NCBI GenBank assembly: GCA_031291445.1
Contig: JARLJA010000096.1
Span: 149,371-213,370 of the forward strand
DNA length: 64,000 nt
Reading direction: 5' to 3'
Source of the DNA: Xanthobacteraceae bacterium
GTDB lineage: Bacteria; Pseudomonadota; Alphaproteobacteria; Rhizobiales; Xanthobacteraceae
Part shown: positions 18,555-27,342 of the stretch, piece after piece
Numbering within the stretch: the first letter of the stretch is position 1
Layout of the letters: the number at the start of each line of letters is the position of its first letter
Position numbers and translations under genes: made by a program
The notes under the pieces: generated by a model
Seen by the model: the letters and a program-made list of their open reading frames with translations, nothing else
Database searches by the model: none
Told to the model about the DNA's origin: nothing

Positions 18555-18561
18555 CGACTCT

Positions 18562-19797
18562 TCAGCCCTCCCTGTGCGATGCGACGGCTTCGGGCATCGT
18601 GCTGGCGGCAGGCGTCGTGGTCGCAATCGCCCGGTGGAGCGCCGCCGCGAAGCCCGTTGCTATCTCGTAGAACGGCGCGGCGAGGCCAGGGCAAGCCGCG
18701 CAAAGCCGGCGATAAAGGCGTTCCGACGTCGCGAGCTCGATGATCGCCGCGACGTAGCTCTCGACGTCGTTGGTTCGTGCTTCGACGCAGGCAGGTCGCA
18801 GCACTTCGAGGGCCGGGACCACCGGGCTGGTCACACAAGGGCGGCCGGCGAGGATTGCCTCCACGGCGGACAGGGCCATGCCCTCGGCGAACTCGCCGCG
18901 GGTCGGGACGATCGCAGCGTGGCTGTGTTCCAGCACGGCCTTCAGTTCCGCGGGCGCAGTGAAGCCGCGAATATCGACAATGTCCTTTAGGCCCATGCTG
19001 GCGTGCTGACGCCGCAACCCGGCCAGTTCGGGGCCGTCGCCGCAGACCGTCCAGCGCACCAGGCCGGGGCGGAGGTCTTCGACACGGCGCGCAATCTGAA
19101 GCAGGTCATAGACTCCCTTGTCGTGCGTCACACGTCCGCAATACAACACCTCGAAGGGGGGGCGTTCGGCCATGGGAGGCGCGATGGTGGCGAAATAATC
19201 GGCGATGTACTGTCCTCGCATCTCGATCAGGCCGTCCTGTCGCAGGCCGTTGGTGAGCTCACGCACCTGGCGCAGGCATTCCGGCGACACGCCGATGACG
19301 GCGCGGGCGCCGCGCCGGAACAGGACGGCGTCGAGCCTCGAGATCAGCTTCCGGACCAGGCGTTTTGGTTTGAAACCGCTCGGCCAAGGCGTGTTGTGCA
19401 GCACCGGGACCACATCGATTCCGGCTAGCGTGAACAGCAGCAGTACGAATTCGTGGGTGGTGCCCGAATGGATCACGGCGACGTCGGCACGAAACCGCAG
19501 CGCTTTCACCAGCAGCTGCAGTCCATACAGTATTTCCGAGACGTGATAGAGCGCGCCGCGTGCGTTGGCGAAAGGCTTTGGGTCGTGCTCGATGATGAAC
19601 TTGCCGGAGCGATAGGCGTCGGGCGCCGGACAATAGGATACGATCAGAGCGTCGGCGGCGATCGACTTGCAGAAGTCGGCGAACTGACCCGAATAGGTCC
19701 GGGACATCTGGCTGGGATCGAGCTGGCCCTGCTCCCAGTGCTTGTGGGCGCGGATCACGTTGCCCGGACCGGCGGCATAGAAGATACGCTGCGCCAT
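18562..19797 (-). CDS. GT4 family glycosyltransferase
   Basis: The 411-residue GT-B enzyme has VVPVLHNTPWPSGFKPKRLV in the N-terminal domain. The C-terminal half opens with FEVLYCGRVTHDKGVYDLLQ, continues with WTVCGDGPELAGLRRQHA, and carries the donor-binding segment TRGEFAEGMALSAVEAILAG with the E-x7-E pair. It probably extends the repeat unit. Its promoter side (19798-20126) holds tandem and inverted repeats. It is first in a two-gene operon with the DSD transferase. Confidence 0.85.
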   Translation of the reverse strand: MAQRIFYAAGPGNVIRAHKHWEQGQLDPSQMSRTYSGQFADFCKSIAADALIVSYCPAPDAYRSGKFIIEHDPKPFANARGALYHVSEILYGLQLLVKALRFRADVAVIHSGTTHEFVLLLFTLAGIDVVPVLHNTPWPSGFKPKRLVRKLISRLDAVLFRRGARAVIGVSPECLRQVRELTNGLRQDGLIEMRGQYIADYFATIAPPMAERPPFEVLYCGRVTHDKGVYDLLQIARRVEDLRPGLVRWTVCGDGPELAGLRRQHASMGLKDIVDIRGFTAPAELKAVLEHSHAAIVPTRGEFAEGMALSAVEAILAGRPCVTSPVVPALEVLRPACVEARTNDVESYVAAIIELATSERLYRRLCAACPGLAAPFYEIATGFAAALHRAIATTTPAASTMPEAVASHREG

Positions 19798-19850
19798 TTC
19801 ATTTCTTTCGACACGGATCGGCGGCTCGATCGACGGGGTGTCCGTTCGCA

Positions 19851-19910
19851 GGGATTCTGCGGACGCGTATCCCCCCGGGGGGGATTCTTCGGAGGCGTGG
19901 CCTCCCGGAC
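19851..19910. repeat. Imperfect tandem repeat, 2 x 30 bp
   Basis: Unit 1 (19851-19880) starts GGGATTCTGCGGACGCGT and unit 2 (19881-19910) starts GGGATTCTTCGGAGGCGT. The junction forms CCCCCCGGGGGGG, a strong inverted repeat. It lies 54 bases upstream of the GT4 start codon (minus strand). Confidence 0.6.
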
Positions 19911-20029
19911 TACGCTGTCCTCGAGAACAGTTCAGCTGGCTTGTCTATCAGCCGACATTCGAGATTATATGACACCACATACCGGTTCTCCGGGGGGCGA
20001 ACGTCGATATTCTGCAATAATCGCCGCGC

Positions 20030-20056
20030 AATCACATGAATTTCATGGTCGTGATT
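20030..20056. promoter_or_regulatory. Nested inverted repeat
   Basis: Outer arms AATCAC (20030-20035) and GTGATT (20051-20056) enclose the palindrome ATGAATTTCAT (20036-20046). It is placed 71 bases before the DSD transferase start and is a candidate operator for either divergent gene. Confidence 0.4.
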
Positions 20057-20091
20057 TAACGTCAAATCGGAATCCGCGAATGATTGCTTGA

Positions 20092-20124
20092 GATTGGGAC
20101 TACCTGATCGGATTGGGACGACCT
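20092..20124 (+). repeat. Direct repeat GATTGGGACKACCT, period 19
   Basis: GATTGGGACTACCT (20092-20105) and GATTGGGACGACCT (20111-20124) differ at one base and are spaced 19 bases start to start. The second copy ends two bases before the TTG start codon at 20127. They may be tandem regulator sites or overlap the translation start. Confidence 0.5.
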
Positions 20125-20126
20125 AA

Positions 20127-21122
20127 TTGAGCCAGCCGTCGATAACGTTTGTCTGTTGTATAGAGTCCGGCCCCCTGGAGATGCAGACAATTCGCATGGT
20201 CGAGAGCCTGCGAAGATGGGGTGGGGCCTTTGCCGATAGTCCGATAATTGCCGTGACGCCCCGGCGGGGACCTCGCTTGACCAAGCCTACGATAGACGAT
20301 TTGCAGCGGCTGCGTGTCGACCACGTGGTCGACGAGCGACCAAGCAGATACTCATGGTTCAAATTCTACAATAAGCCGCTGTCCCTGGCGCTCGGCGAAA
20401 AGATCGCGACGACGGAGCTGATCTGCTGGCTCGACAGCGATATTCTGATCGTTTCCGAGCCCAGCTTGTTCTCTCTATCGGAGTGCGAAGACTTCGCGGC
20501 CTGTGCTTCCGACAAGGAGATGGGTACGTCGGGTCCGTCCGACCCCTTCGAAGCCGTATGGCGGGCGAATTGTGGTGCGCTCGGCCTGGATATCGACGAT
20601 TTGCCGTGGGTGACGACGGAGCGGGACAAATGCAAAATTCGTCTCTACTGGAACGGAGGTGTTTTCGTCTACCGGCGCGTCACCGGGTTCGGCGCTCACT
20701 ACCGCGATGTGTGCGAGAGGCTGATGGAGGCGCGCAACAAGATGAATTTCGTCGACTATTCCATTGGCATCAACGAAATGAGTGCCATCGGCATTGCGAT
20801 GCATCTCCAGAAATTGAGATACCGGGCGCTGCCTCAGTCTCATAATTACAGCATCGGCAGCAAGACGTATCCGAATTTCTACAGGGAAGCGGATCTCCGC
20901 AGCGCCTGCGTCGTTCATTACCACGACGCCATGTGGCCGTGGTTCTGGAGCACATTTATCGAGTGTTTGCGCGACACCCATCGAGGCGTCGCGGAATGGC
21001 TATCTCCACTGGGGCCGATGAAGAATCCGGCCACGACGTCAAGCCGGGTGATCGGGCGGCTTTACAGGTTCTTCCGGAGCGAACAGGAAAAGCGCTACCT
21101 GAAGCTCTGCTCCAGCGTTTGA
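20127..21122 (+). CDS. Putative sugar transferase with DxD motif, paralogue 2
   Basis: The 331-residue protein aligns with the product of 17526-18554 from the first residues (SITFVCCIESGPLEMQT against SATFLFCVESGYFEAQT) through ICWLDSDILIVSEP (DSD at 103-105) and ASDKEMGTSGPSDPFEAVW. It then shares a GVFVYR strand and a VVHYHDA motif near the C-terminus. The match at the extreme N-terminus supports the rare TTG start at 20127, because later ATG codons would remove the first conserved strand. Base composition is slightly lower in G+C than its neighbours. Function is probably sugar transfer in the local polysaccharide pathway; the family is not known to me. Confidence 0.65.
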   Translation: MSQPSITFVCCIESGPLEMQTIRMVESLRRWGGAFADSPIIAVTPRRGPRLTKPTIDDLQRLRVDHVVDERPSRYSWFKFYNKPLSLALGEKIATTELICWLDSDILIVSEPSLFSLSECEDFAACASDKEMGTSGPSDPFEAVWRANCGALGLDIDDLPWVTTERDKCKIRLYWNGGVFVYRRVTGFGAHYRDVCERLMEARNKMNFVDYSIGINEMSAIGIAMHLQKLRYRALPQSHNYSIGSKTYPNFYREADLRSACVVHYHDAMWPWFWSTFIECLRDTHRGVAEWLSPLGPMKNPATTSSRVIGRLYRFFRSEQEKRYLKLCSSV

Positions 21123-21202
21123 ACCCGGCGGTTGCCGCTGACGCGGCGCCGCGCTCCCCGCTCGTGCGATTCTGGCTGCGTCCGGAACGACTTTTGCGGT
21201 CC

Positions 21203-22240
21203 TCAGCTCAGCTTGGGGACCACCACCAGATGGGTGACTTCGCCGCGGTCGTAGGCGCGCACGAAGGTCTCGTAGTCCTTGAACGACACGCAGCCGTTGG
21301 AGTCGCCGTTGGGGCCCAGCATGTAGGTGTGGGCCAGCAGACCGGACCGGCCGTAGACGTTGCCGTCGCCGACCGGGTTGAGCCGCAGCGCCCGCACCCC
21401 ATGGAACAGGGCCTCGCGCAGCCTCAGGGCGTAGACGTGCGGCGGGGTCGCCCCGTGCATGCGCTCGCTGACGCGGTTCGGGTCGTCGAGCGCCGCGCCG
21501 AGGCCCGAATGGGCCTCGAGTCGCCGGCCGTCGGGCATGTACACGGTGTGGGCGGAGATGTCGTAGATCGCGGTCGTGTTCCGTTCCGGGGAACCGGCGC
21601 GGGTCGCCACGTTGGCGACCGAGACGTCGGACAGTCCGCCGTCGGGCGACGCATAGGCGAGCTGAGTCCCGGCCGGCTTGTTGATGCCGAAGAATTTTTC
21701 CAGGAAATTGCGCTGATCGGGCGGCGCCGCGGCCAGCACGTTTTCCGTGGTCAGCGGCGGGCGCGAGGGGCCGCGGTTGGCGATGATGTGCGGCTCCGAC
21801 GGCCGGGCCCTGGGCAGCGGCACGGTCTCGACCACTGCCAGCGTCACCGTTGGTTCGACCTGCGGCTTGGCCGGCGCCTCGATGGCGCCGACGGCGGTGC
21901 CGTCGGCGTGGAAGGTCACGGGATCGGGCAGCCGCTCCGCGAAGGTGGTCGGTGGCGCCCCGAGCGACACGCTGGCGTCACGGAGCGGGTCATAGTCGTT
22001 GCGGTGGGGGTCGTAGATGTTTGCGAAGACGTCCGGCCATCGCGCGGCGACCGCCACGTTGGCCGGGTCGCCGGCCGACGCCTCGTCGTTCATGCCGGCG
22101 ATGTGGACGTAAAGCATGCCGGCGCCGAACACCGCTCCGAGCCCGGCAATGCAGGAACCGAGCAGGCCGGCGGACGTTAGGGCAAAGGCACGATTGCGAC
22201 GTGGAGCGCGCTGAGCGCGCGCGTAGACCCCGTATGTCAT
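21203..22240 (-). CDS. DUF2778 (L,D-transpeptidase-like) protein
   Basis: The 345-residue protein has one N-terminal membrane anchor (FALTSAGLLGSCIAGLGAVF), a long proline/alanine-rich linker and a C-terminal domain from about residue 215. That domain starts TTAIYDISAHTVYMPDGRRL, continues with HSGLGAALDDP, and has the catalytic-type motif GDSNGCVSFKDY near the end. DUF2778 is related to the YkuD L,D-transpeptidase fold, where the Cys and His of H...SNGCV act on peptidoglycan stems. A periplasmic cell-wall role is therefore likely but not shown. ATG 22240 removes four residues from the longest frame. Confidence 0.75.
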   Translation of the reverse strand: MTYGVYARAQRAPRRNRAFALTSAGLLGSCIAGLGAVFGAGMLYVHIAGMNDEASAGDPANVAVAARWPDVFANIYDPHRNDYDPLRDASVSLGAPPTTFAERLPDPVTFHADGTAVGAIEAPAKPQVEPTVTLAVVETVPLPRARPSEPHIIANRGPSRPPLTTENVLAAAPPDQRNFLEKFFGINKPAGTQLAYASPDGGLSDVSVANVATRAGSPERNTTAIYDISAHTVYMPDGRRLEAHSGLGAALDDPNRVSERMHGATPPHVYALRLREALFHGVRALRLNPVGDGNVYGRSGLLAHTYMLGPNGDSNGCVSFKDYETFVRAYDRGEVTHLVVVPKLS

Positions 22241-22395
22241 CCCCGCTTCCAAAGCACTAGCAGTTCATCCCCACGACGGTGCCGCGCACGGCGGCGCTGT
22301 CGTCCGACACTTCACGATGGTGGTCTGACCCCCCAGGGCGACCGTCCCCGCCCGGCTGTCGCAGACCCTCTCGGCGGCATTAGGGCGGGGTTTAG

Positions 22396-22410
22396 TTAAT
22401 TGCCAATTAA
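22396..22410. promoter_or_regulatory. 15-base palindrome between the DUF2778 and exporter genes
   Basis: TTAATTGCCAATTAA has perfect 7-bp arms around one C and lies in an AT-rich patch 156 bases upstream of the DUF2778 start. It is a candidate operator for that gene. Confidence 0.4.
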
Positions 22411-22514
22411 GCGGCGCTATCTTGGGCAGGATTGAGGCCAAAACGCCGAATGGCACCGCTCAATTCGTATTGTCGTTTCGCGTGGTTAACGTCAACCATG
22501 GTATTATAGCACCA

Positions 22515-23918
22515 TCAGAGGGCTTCTTTCTCGGCCTCGATCATGGTCGCGGTCGAGACGGCGAGATTACGCCGGGGCACCAGGCCGACGATCACCGCGG
22601 CGCAGGCCATCGACAGCGCCAGGATCGCGAGATTGAGCGGCAGCGGCGTGACGAAATGGCCGCCGAGATAGCCGCCGAGCTGCGAGCACAGGGCGCCGAA
22701 GCCCATTTGCAGGAAGCCCATGGCGCCGGAAGCGGTGCCGGCGGCCTGGGGGCGGACGCTGATCGCGCCGGCGGAGGCGTTGGCCATCGCGAAGGCGTTG
22801 CCGAACATGATGATCATGTGGGTGCCGTACAGCCATGACGGCTGCTGGTTGAGCCCGGTAAAGCCAAAGATCGTGTTGAGGACCGCGCCGCTGATCTGGA
22901 TGGCGAGGCCGAGCCAGATCATGCGGTCGAGGCCGTAGCGCGGCGACAGCCGCACCGAGACCAGGTTGCCGATCATGTAGGCGAAGCCGGCGCTGGCGAA
23001 CCAGGCGCCGTATTCGGTCGGGGACCGGCCCATCGCATTGATCACCAGGTAGGGACCGCCGCCGGCGAAGGTGAAGATGATCGCGGAGGCGAGCATCTGG
23101 CAGGTCACGTAGCCGATGAAGGCGGGATTGCCGCCGAGCGCCCGCACGTCCTGGACGAAGCCGGTATCAGCGCCGGGCGCCGCGGCCCGGCGGGTCTCCG
23201 GCAGCGCCAGCAGGATCGCGACGATGGTCAGCGTGGTGACACCCGCCATCACGTAGAAGATCGAGCGCCAGCCGAACCAGTCGTTCAGGATGCCGCCGCA
23301 CACCGGGCTCAGCATCTGCGCGATCATCATGACCGCGATGACGAGGCTGATCATGCTGCCGACGCGGCTGCGGTGATAGATGTCGCGCACGATGGCCCGG
23401 CTCAGTACCATGCCGGTGGCGCCGCCGACCGCCTGCAGGAAGCGGCCGGCGATGAGCTGCGGCAGAGTCTGGGCGAAGATGCAGCCGATATTGGCGACGA
23501 CCACCAGCGCGAAACCGCCCAGCAGCACGGGGCGGCGACCGAAGCGATCGGACAGCGGCCCCATCACCAGCTGCGACAACGCGAGCCCCACCATGAACAG
23601 CGACGACGTCAGCTGGGCGACTGAAATGTCCTCGGAAAACAGCGTCGCGAGGTGCGGCAGGACCGGCACCAGCATGTAGAGAGAGATCGGCGCGATGCCG
23701 TTCATCGCCACCAGGAGCACCAGCGTCATTCGCGTGGCGCGGCCCGAAGCGTCTTCCGGTGCGGGAACCGCGCCGACGGCCGGCTGGCCGGGGTCGCGCG
23801 TCGGGTGGTCACCGGACGGCGCGGCCGCGCTTTCGGCGGGCATGACGTCGCCGGAAATCCGCTGCCCGATCCTTCGGTTCATGCTCTCAGGCCGGTCGGC
23901 TGCGCCACGTTTGCTCAC
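22515..23918 (-). CDS. Bcr/CflA family drug-resistance MFS transporter
   Basis: The protein (up to 467 residues) has twelve predicted membrane helices. It contains MTLVLLVAMNGIAPISLYML, then the motif-A loop PLSDRFGRRPVLLGG between helices 2 and 3, and GRFLQAVGGATGMVLSRAIV in helix 4, as in the Bcr/CflA subfamily of proton-coupled exporters. An unusual hydrophilic N-terminus of about 60 residues precedes helix 1. The start may be GTG 23918 (ACGGAGCTC just upstream), ATG 23882 or ATG 23843; the later ones give a more usual length. It exports drugs or metabolites; substrate unknown. Confidence 0.85.
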   Translation of the reverse strand: MSKRGAADRPESMNRRIGQRISGDVMPAESAAAPSGDHPTRDPGQPAVGAVPAPEDASGRATRMTLVLLVAMNGIAPISLYMLVPVLPHLATLFSEDISVAQLTSSLFMVGLALSQLVMGPLSDRFGRRPVLLGGFALVVVANIGCIFAQTLPQLIAGRFLQAVGGATGMVLSRAIVRDIYHRSRVGSMISLVIAVMMIAQMLSPVCGGILNDWFGWRSIFYVMAGVTTLTIVAILLALPETRRAAAPGADTGFVQDVRALGGNPAFIGYVTCQMLASAIIFTFAGGGPYLVINAMGRSPTEYGAWFASAGFAYMIGNLVSVRLSPRYGLDRMIWLGLAIQISGAVLNTIFGFTGLNQQPSWLYGTHMIIMFGNAFAMANASAGAISVRPQAAGTASGAMGFLQMGFGALCSQLGGYLGGHFVTPLPLNLAILALSMACAAVIVGLVPRRNLAVSTATMIEAEKEAL

Positions 23919-24008
23919 GAGCTCCGTTCGAAGGCTCCGGTCCGACGGCTCTGATCCGATGGCTCTGGTTGGCTTGGCGTCTCGAATGGCGGCGACGACG
24001 GCCCCCGC

Positions 24009-25838
24009 TCAGGCCCGCAGCGGCCGCGTGGCCGCGTCGAGCCACTGACGAGTCGCATCATCGAGCACAGCGCGCAACGTGTCGCGAACGCGGACGTGGT
24101 ATGCATCGAGCCATGCAATCTCGTCGGCGGTCATGGTTGCCGCGTCGATCAGCGCCCGGTCGATCGGCGCCAGCGTCAGGGCCTCGAACCGGTTCATCGG
24201 CTTTTCGGCGCCGTCGATCTCCGCCGCGACCACGAGTTCGAGATTCTCGATGCGGATGCCGTATCCGCCGGTCTTGTAGTAGCCGGGCTCGTTGGACAGG
24301 ATCATGCCCCGTTTGAGCGGCGTGGTGCCGATCTTGGAGATCCGGGCCGGACCTTCGTGCACCGACAGGTAGCTGCCGACGCCGTGGCCGGTGCCGTGCT
24401 CGAAATCGAGCCCGGCCTGCCACAGGAACTGGCGCGCCAGGCTGTCGAGCTGGGCGCCGCTGCTGCCGTCGGGAAACACGGCGCGCGCGATGGCGAGATG
24501 GCCACGCAGCACCCGCGTGAAGCGGTCGCGCATTTCGCGCGTCGGCGTGCCGACCGCGATCGTTCGGGTGACGTCGGTGGTGCCGTCCTCGTACTGGGCG
24601 CCGGAATCGATCAGCAGCAGGTCGCCGGGGGCGATGCGGCGGTTGTTCTTGCGGGTGACGCGGTAGTGGACGATGGCGCCGTTGGGGCCGGTCCCGGAGA
24701 TGGTCGGAAACGAGACGTCCTTGAGGGCGCCGGTGTCGCGGCGAAAGGTCTCGAGCGCCTCGACGGCGTCGATCTCGGTCAGGTTTCCGCCGCCGGCCTC
24801 GCGGTCGATGAACGCGAGAAAGCGCGCCAGCGCCGCGCCGTCGCGAACATGGGCGGCGCGGCTGCCCGCGATCTCGGCGCTGTTCTTCACGGCCTTCAGC
24901 AGCGCGACTGGGTCGCTGCCGCGCACCGCCTTGCCGCCGGCGTCGCCGATCAGGCGGCCGAGCGCATCGGCGGCGGTAGCGGTGTCGAGCCCGATCGCCG
25001 CGCCGCGCCCGGCGAACTCGCGCAGGCGCGGGGCGAGCATGTCCGGTTCCGCGACCTCGGCGCTGGCCTCCAGATGGTCGCGCACCTGGTTGGTCAGCTT
25101 GCGACCGTCGATGAACAGCGTCGGCCGGCCGTCCTGCGGGATCAGCGCATAGGACAGCGGCAGCGGCGTATGCGCGACGTCGGCGCCGCGGATGTTGAAG
25201 GTCCAGGCCACCGCGTGGGAATCCGACAGCACCAGGGCGCCGATCCGCAGCCGCGCGATCTCGGCGCGAATGCGACCGAGCTTGTCGGCCTCGCTCTCGC
25301 CGGCGAGGGAAAGGGGATGAAGCGTGACCGGGCCGAGCGGCGGCTGCGGCCGCTCCGTCCAGATCGCGTCGACCGGGTTGGAATCGACCGCAACCAGCTC
25401 GGCGCCGCCGGCGGCGCACACCGCTGCCAGCTTCTCCACGCTGGCGCCGGTGTGCAGCCAGGGGTCGTAGCCGAGGCGGTCGCCGGGGCCGAGACGGGCG
25501 GCCAGCCAGGCCTCCGGCGGCGGATCGATCAGCGACTCGACCGTCCAGGCCGTGGTGTCGACCTGCTGCGCCGCCTGCAGGGTGTAACGGCCGTCGACGA
25601 ACACCGCCGCCTGATCGCGCAGCACGATGGCGAGACCGGCGGATCCGGTAAAGGCGGTGAGCCAGGCCAGCCGCTCCTCGGACGGGGCGACGTACTCGTT
25701 CTGCTGCTGGTCGGCCCGCGGCACGACGAAGCCGGTCAGATGGCGGCGGAGCAATTCCTCGCGGAAGGCCTTGAGGCGGGCCGAAAGGGCGACGCCGCCC
25801 TCGGGGTCCTCGAACGTCTGATAGATCGCTTCGAACAT
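24009..25838 (-). CDS. Xaa-Pro aminopeptidase (aminopeptidase P family)
   Basis: The 609-residue protein is the long, three-domain form of aminopeptidase P, with two N-terminal creatinase-like domains (about 1-330) and a C-terminal pita-bread catalytic domain. Metal ligands are visible in LLIDSGAQYEDGTTDVTRT (two Asp), the GTGHGVGSYLSVHEG histidine region, SNEPGYY (Glu) and IRIENLEL (Glu). It removes N-terminal residues before proline in the cytoplasm, using two Mn ions. All ligands are present, so it should be active. Confidence 0.93.
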   Translation of the reverse strand: MFEAIYQTFEDPEGGVALSARLKAFREELLRRHLTGFVVPRADQQQNEYVAPSEERLAWLTAFTGSAGLAIVLRDQAAVFVDGRYTLQAAQQVDTTAWTVESLIDPPPEAWLAARLGPGDRLGYDPWLHTGASVEKLAAVCAAGGAELVAVDSNPVDAIWTERPQPPLGPVTLHPLSLAGESEADKLGRIRAEIARLRIGALVLSDSHAVAWTFNIRGADVAHTPLPLSYALIPQDGRPTLFIDGRKLTNQVRDHLEASAEVAEPDMLAPRLREFAGRGAAIGLDTATAADALGRLIGDAGGKAVRGSDPVALLKAVKNSAEIAGSRAAHVRDGAALARFLAFIDREAGGGNLTEIDAVEALETFRRDTGALKDVSFPTISGTGPNGAIVHYRVTRKNNRRIAPGDLLLIDSGAQYEDGTTDVTRTIAVGTPTREMRDRFTRVLRGHLAIARAVFPDGSSGAQLDSLARQFLWQAGLDFEHGTGHGVGSYLSVHEGPARISKIGTTPLKRGMILSNEPGYYKTGGYGIRIENLELVVAAEIDGAEKPMNRFEALTLAPIDRALIDAATMTADEIAWLDAYHVRVRDTLRAVLDDATRQWLDAATRPLRA

Positions 25839-26095
25839 GGCCCGAACTTAGATCATGACGCGCAGCGCTGGATACCGGATTTTCCGAAATCCATGTGGGT
25901 TGGAAAGATCAGCTACGCGCCGACCCAATACGGCAATTTTTTGGCTGCAATCGCCGGGCCGGTGTGGCAGTGTTCTTTCAAGGTCCTGCTGACTGACGTC
26001 AGTGCGGTCCAGGCAGGCCACAAGGCCGCCAGACGGGTTCGCCGACCGGGGAAGCGTTCAAGGGTGTCGCAACTCTCGCAAGAGGGATTTCGCCG

Positions 26096-26308
26096 ATGCC
26101 CGCTTTTTCGTTCGAGAAGCTGCCACCCCCGGCCCGCCAGGAACCGGCGCCGGCAGGACCGGCCAATTCCCCGTCCCCGACCGACCCGTTCGCCCATGTG
26201 AATTCGCTGTCGTCGTCGGACTATGCGTCGACCGACGATGTCAGGCCACGCCGCGGCTTCATGGTGCAGATGCTGGGGCGCTTCGCCAAGCCTCGCCCGC
26301 GCCAGTGA
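26096..26308 (+). CDS. Small conserved-looking hypothetical protein
   Basis: The 70-residue, proline-rich and soluble product begins MPAFSFEKLPPPARQEP and ends in a short amphipathic, basic segment (RRGFMVQMLGRFAKPRPRQ). GAGGG lies 9 bases before ATG. No known domain is visible. It is flanked by pepP and prmA on the opposite strand. Confidence 0.55.
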   Translation: MPAFSFEKLPPPARQEPAPAGPANSPSPTDPFAHVNSLSSSDYASTDDVRPRRGFMVQMLGRFAKPRPRQ

Positions 26309-26359
26309 GCGCGGGGAACGGTGCGATCCAGGCCGGTCGCAGGGTCGTGAAGACCCGCC

Positions 26360-27268
26360 TCAGGCCTTGCGCATCAGCAGGCTGGTCCAGCCGTCGAGCT
26401 GTAGGCGTTTGACCAGAACCAGACCGGCGGCGCGATAGGCTGCGATCACGGCGTTCGCCTGATGCGGCAGCAGCCCGGAGAGGATGACCAGGGCCGACGG
26501 CGCCAGATGCCGCGCCATCGGGGTCGCCAGCCGGCGCAGCGGATTGGCGAGAATGTTGGCCATCACCAGATCGAACGGCGCCCGTGCCCGGATTTTCGGC
26601 GAGGCGAAGCCCGGCGCGTGAATCGCCTCGACGAAATCGCCCACCCCGTTGGCCCGCGCATTGTCGCGCGCCACGATCGCCGACCGCCGGTCGATGTCGC
26701 TGGCGAGCACCGGCTGCCGCAACGCCTTGGCGGCGGCGATGGCGAGGACGCCGGTGCCGGTGCCGAGATCGAGGGGGCGTCGCGGCCAGCGTGACCGCAG
26801 CACTTCGTCGAGCAGCATCAGGCAGCCGCGGGTGGTGCCATGATGGCCGGTCCCGAACGCCAGCGCGGCCTCGATCTCGATGCCGATGGCGTGGACGGGA
26901 ACGCGCGCGCGGTCGTGCTGGCCGTGAACGATGAAGCGCCCGGCGGCGACCGGGGCGAGTCCTTCGAGGCTCGACTTGACCCAGTCGCGCGCTTCGACCC
27001 GGTCGAAGGCGACGGAAGCGGCGGTCGCCGCATCGGACGCCAGTTCGACCAGGGCCCGCACCGCCGCCTCGTCGGGCTGCTCGCCGAAATAGACCGTGAC
27101 ATCCCAGTTGCCGTCCGGCCGCTCGAAGGCGGCGATGGCGGCTTCGTTGTTGTCGAAACTCTCGGCCAGCACGTCGACGACGCGATTGGCGCTGCGCTCG
27201 TCGCCCATGGCGAAGCTCGCGCGTGCCGCGGGGGCTGTCTCATTCGGTCCGGAGATGCTCGATTTCAT
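26360..27268 (-). CDS. prmA: Ribosomal protein L11 methyltransferase
   Basis: It methylates lysines and the N-terminus of ribosomal protein L11 using SAM. The 302-residue protein has an N-terminal substrate-recognition domain (about 20-110), a linker, and a class I methyltransferase domain. The domain carries FGTGHHGTTRGCLMLL, motif I PLDLGTGTGVLAIAAAK, and the PrmA signature FDLVMANILANPLRRLA (NIL-N-P). It is somewhat divergent from the enterobacterial enzyme but has all motifs. Its 5' side faces the TCCACAG repeat array. Confidence 0.92.
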   Translation of the reverse strand: MKSSISGPNETAPAARASFAMGDERSANRVVDVLAESFDNNEAAIAAFERPDGNWDVTVYFGEQPDEAAVRALVELASDAATAASVAFDRVEARDWVKSSLEGLAPVAAGRFIVHGQHDRARVPVHAIGIEIEAALAFGTGHHGTTRGCLMLLDEVLRSRWPRRPLDLGTGTGVLAIAAAKALRQPVLASDIDRRSAIVARDNARANGVGDFVEAIHAPGFASPKIRARAPFDLVMANILANPLRRLATPMARHLAPSALVILSGLLPHQANAVIAAYRAAGLVLVKRLQLDGWTSLLMRKA

Positions 27269-27342
27269 CTGATTCTTTAGTGGGTTGGAGGTGGTGAGGG
27301 CCCGGCTTCAACAGCCTCCATCCCCAGCTCATTCAGGGCTCG

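Larger units (their letters stand above)
19798..20126. other. 329-base divergent gap with several repeats
   Basis: There is no gene here. It holds a 30-base imperfect tandem repeat next to the GT4 start, a nested inverted repeat at 20030-20056, and a direct repeat at 20092-20124 next to the DSD transferase start. The middle (19955-20090) is AT-richer than its surroundings. This is the most repeat-rich intergenic stretch of the window. Confidence 0.6.

Noticed and set aside
21570..21610. GGAAC...CGTT pair with 15-base spacer
   Set aside because: The spacer is one base short of the EcfG range and the site lies inside the DUF2778 gene.
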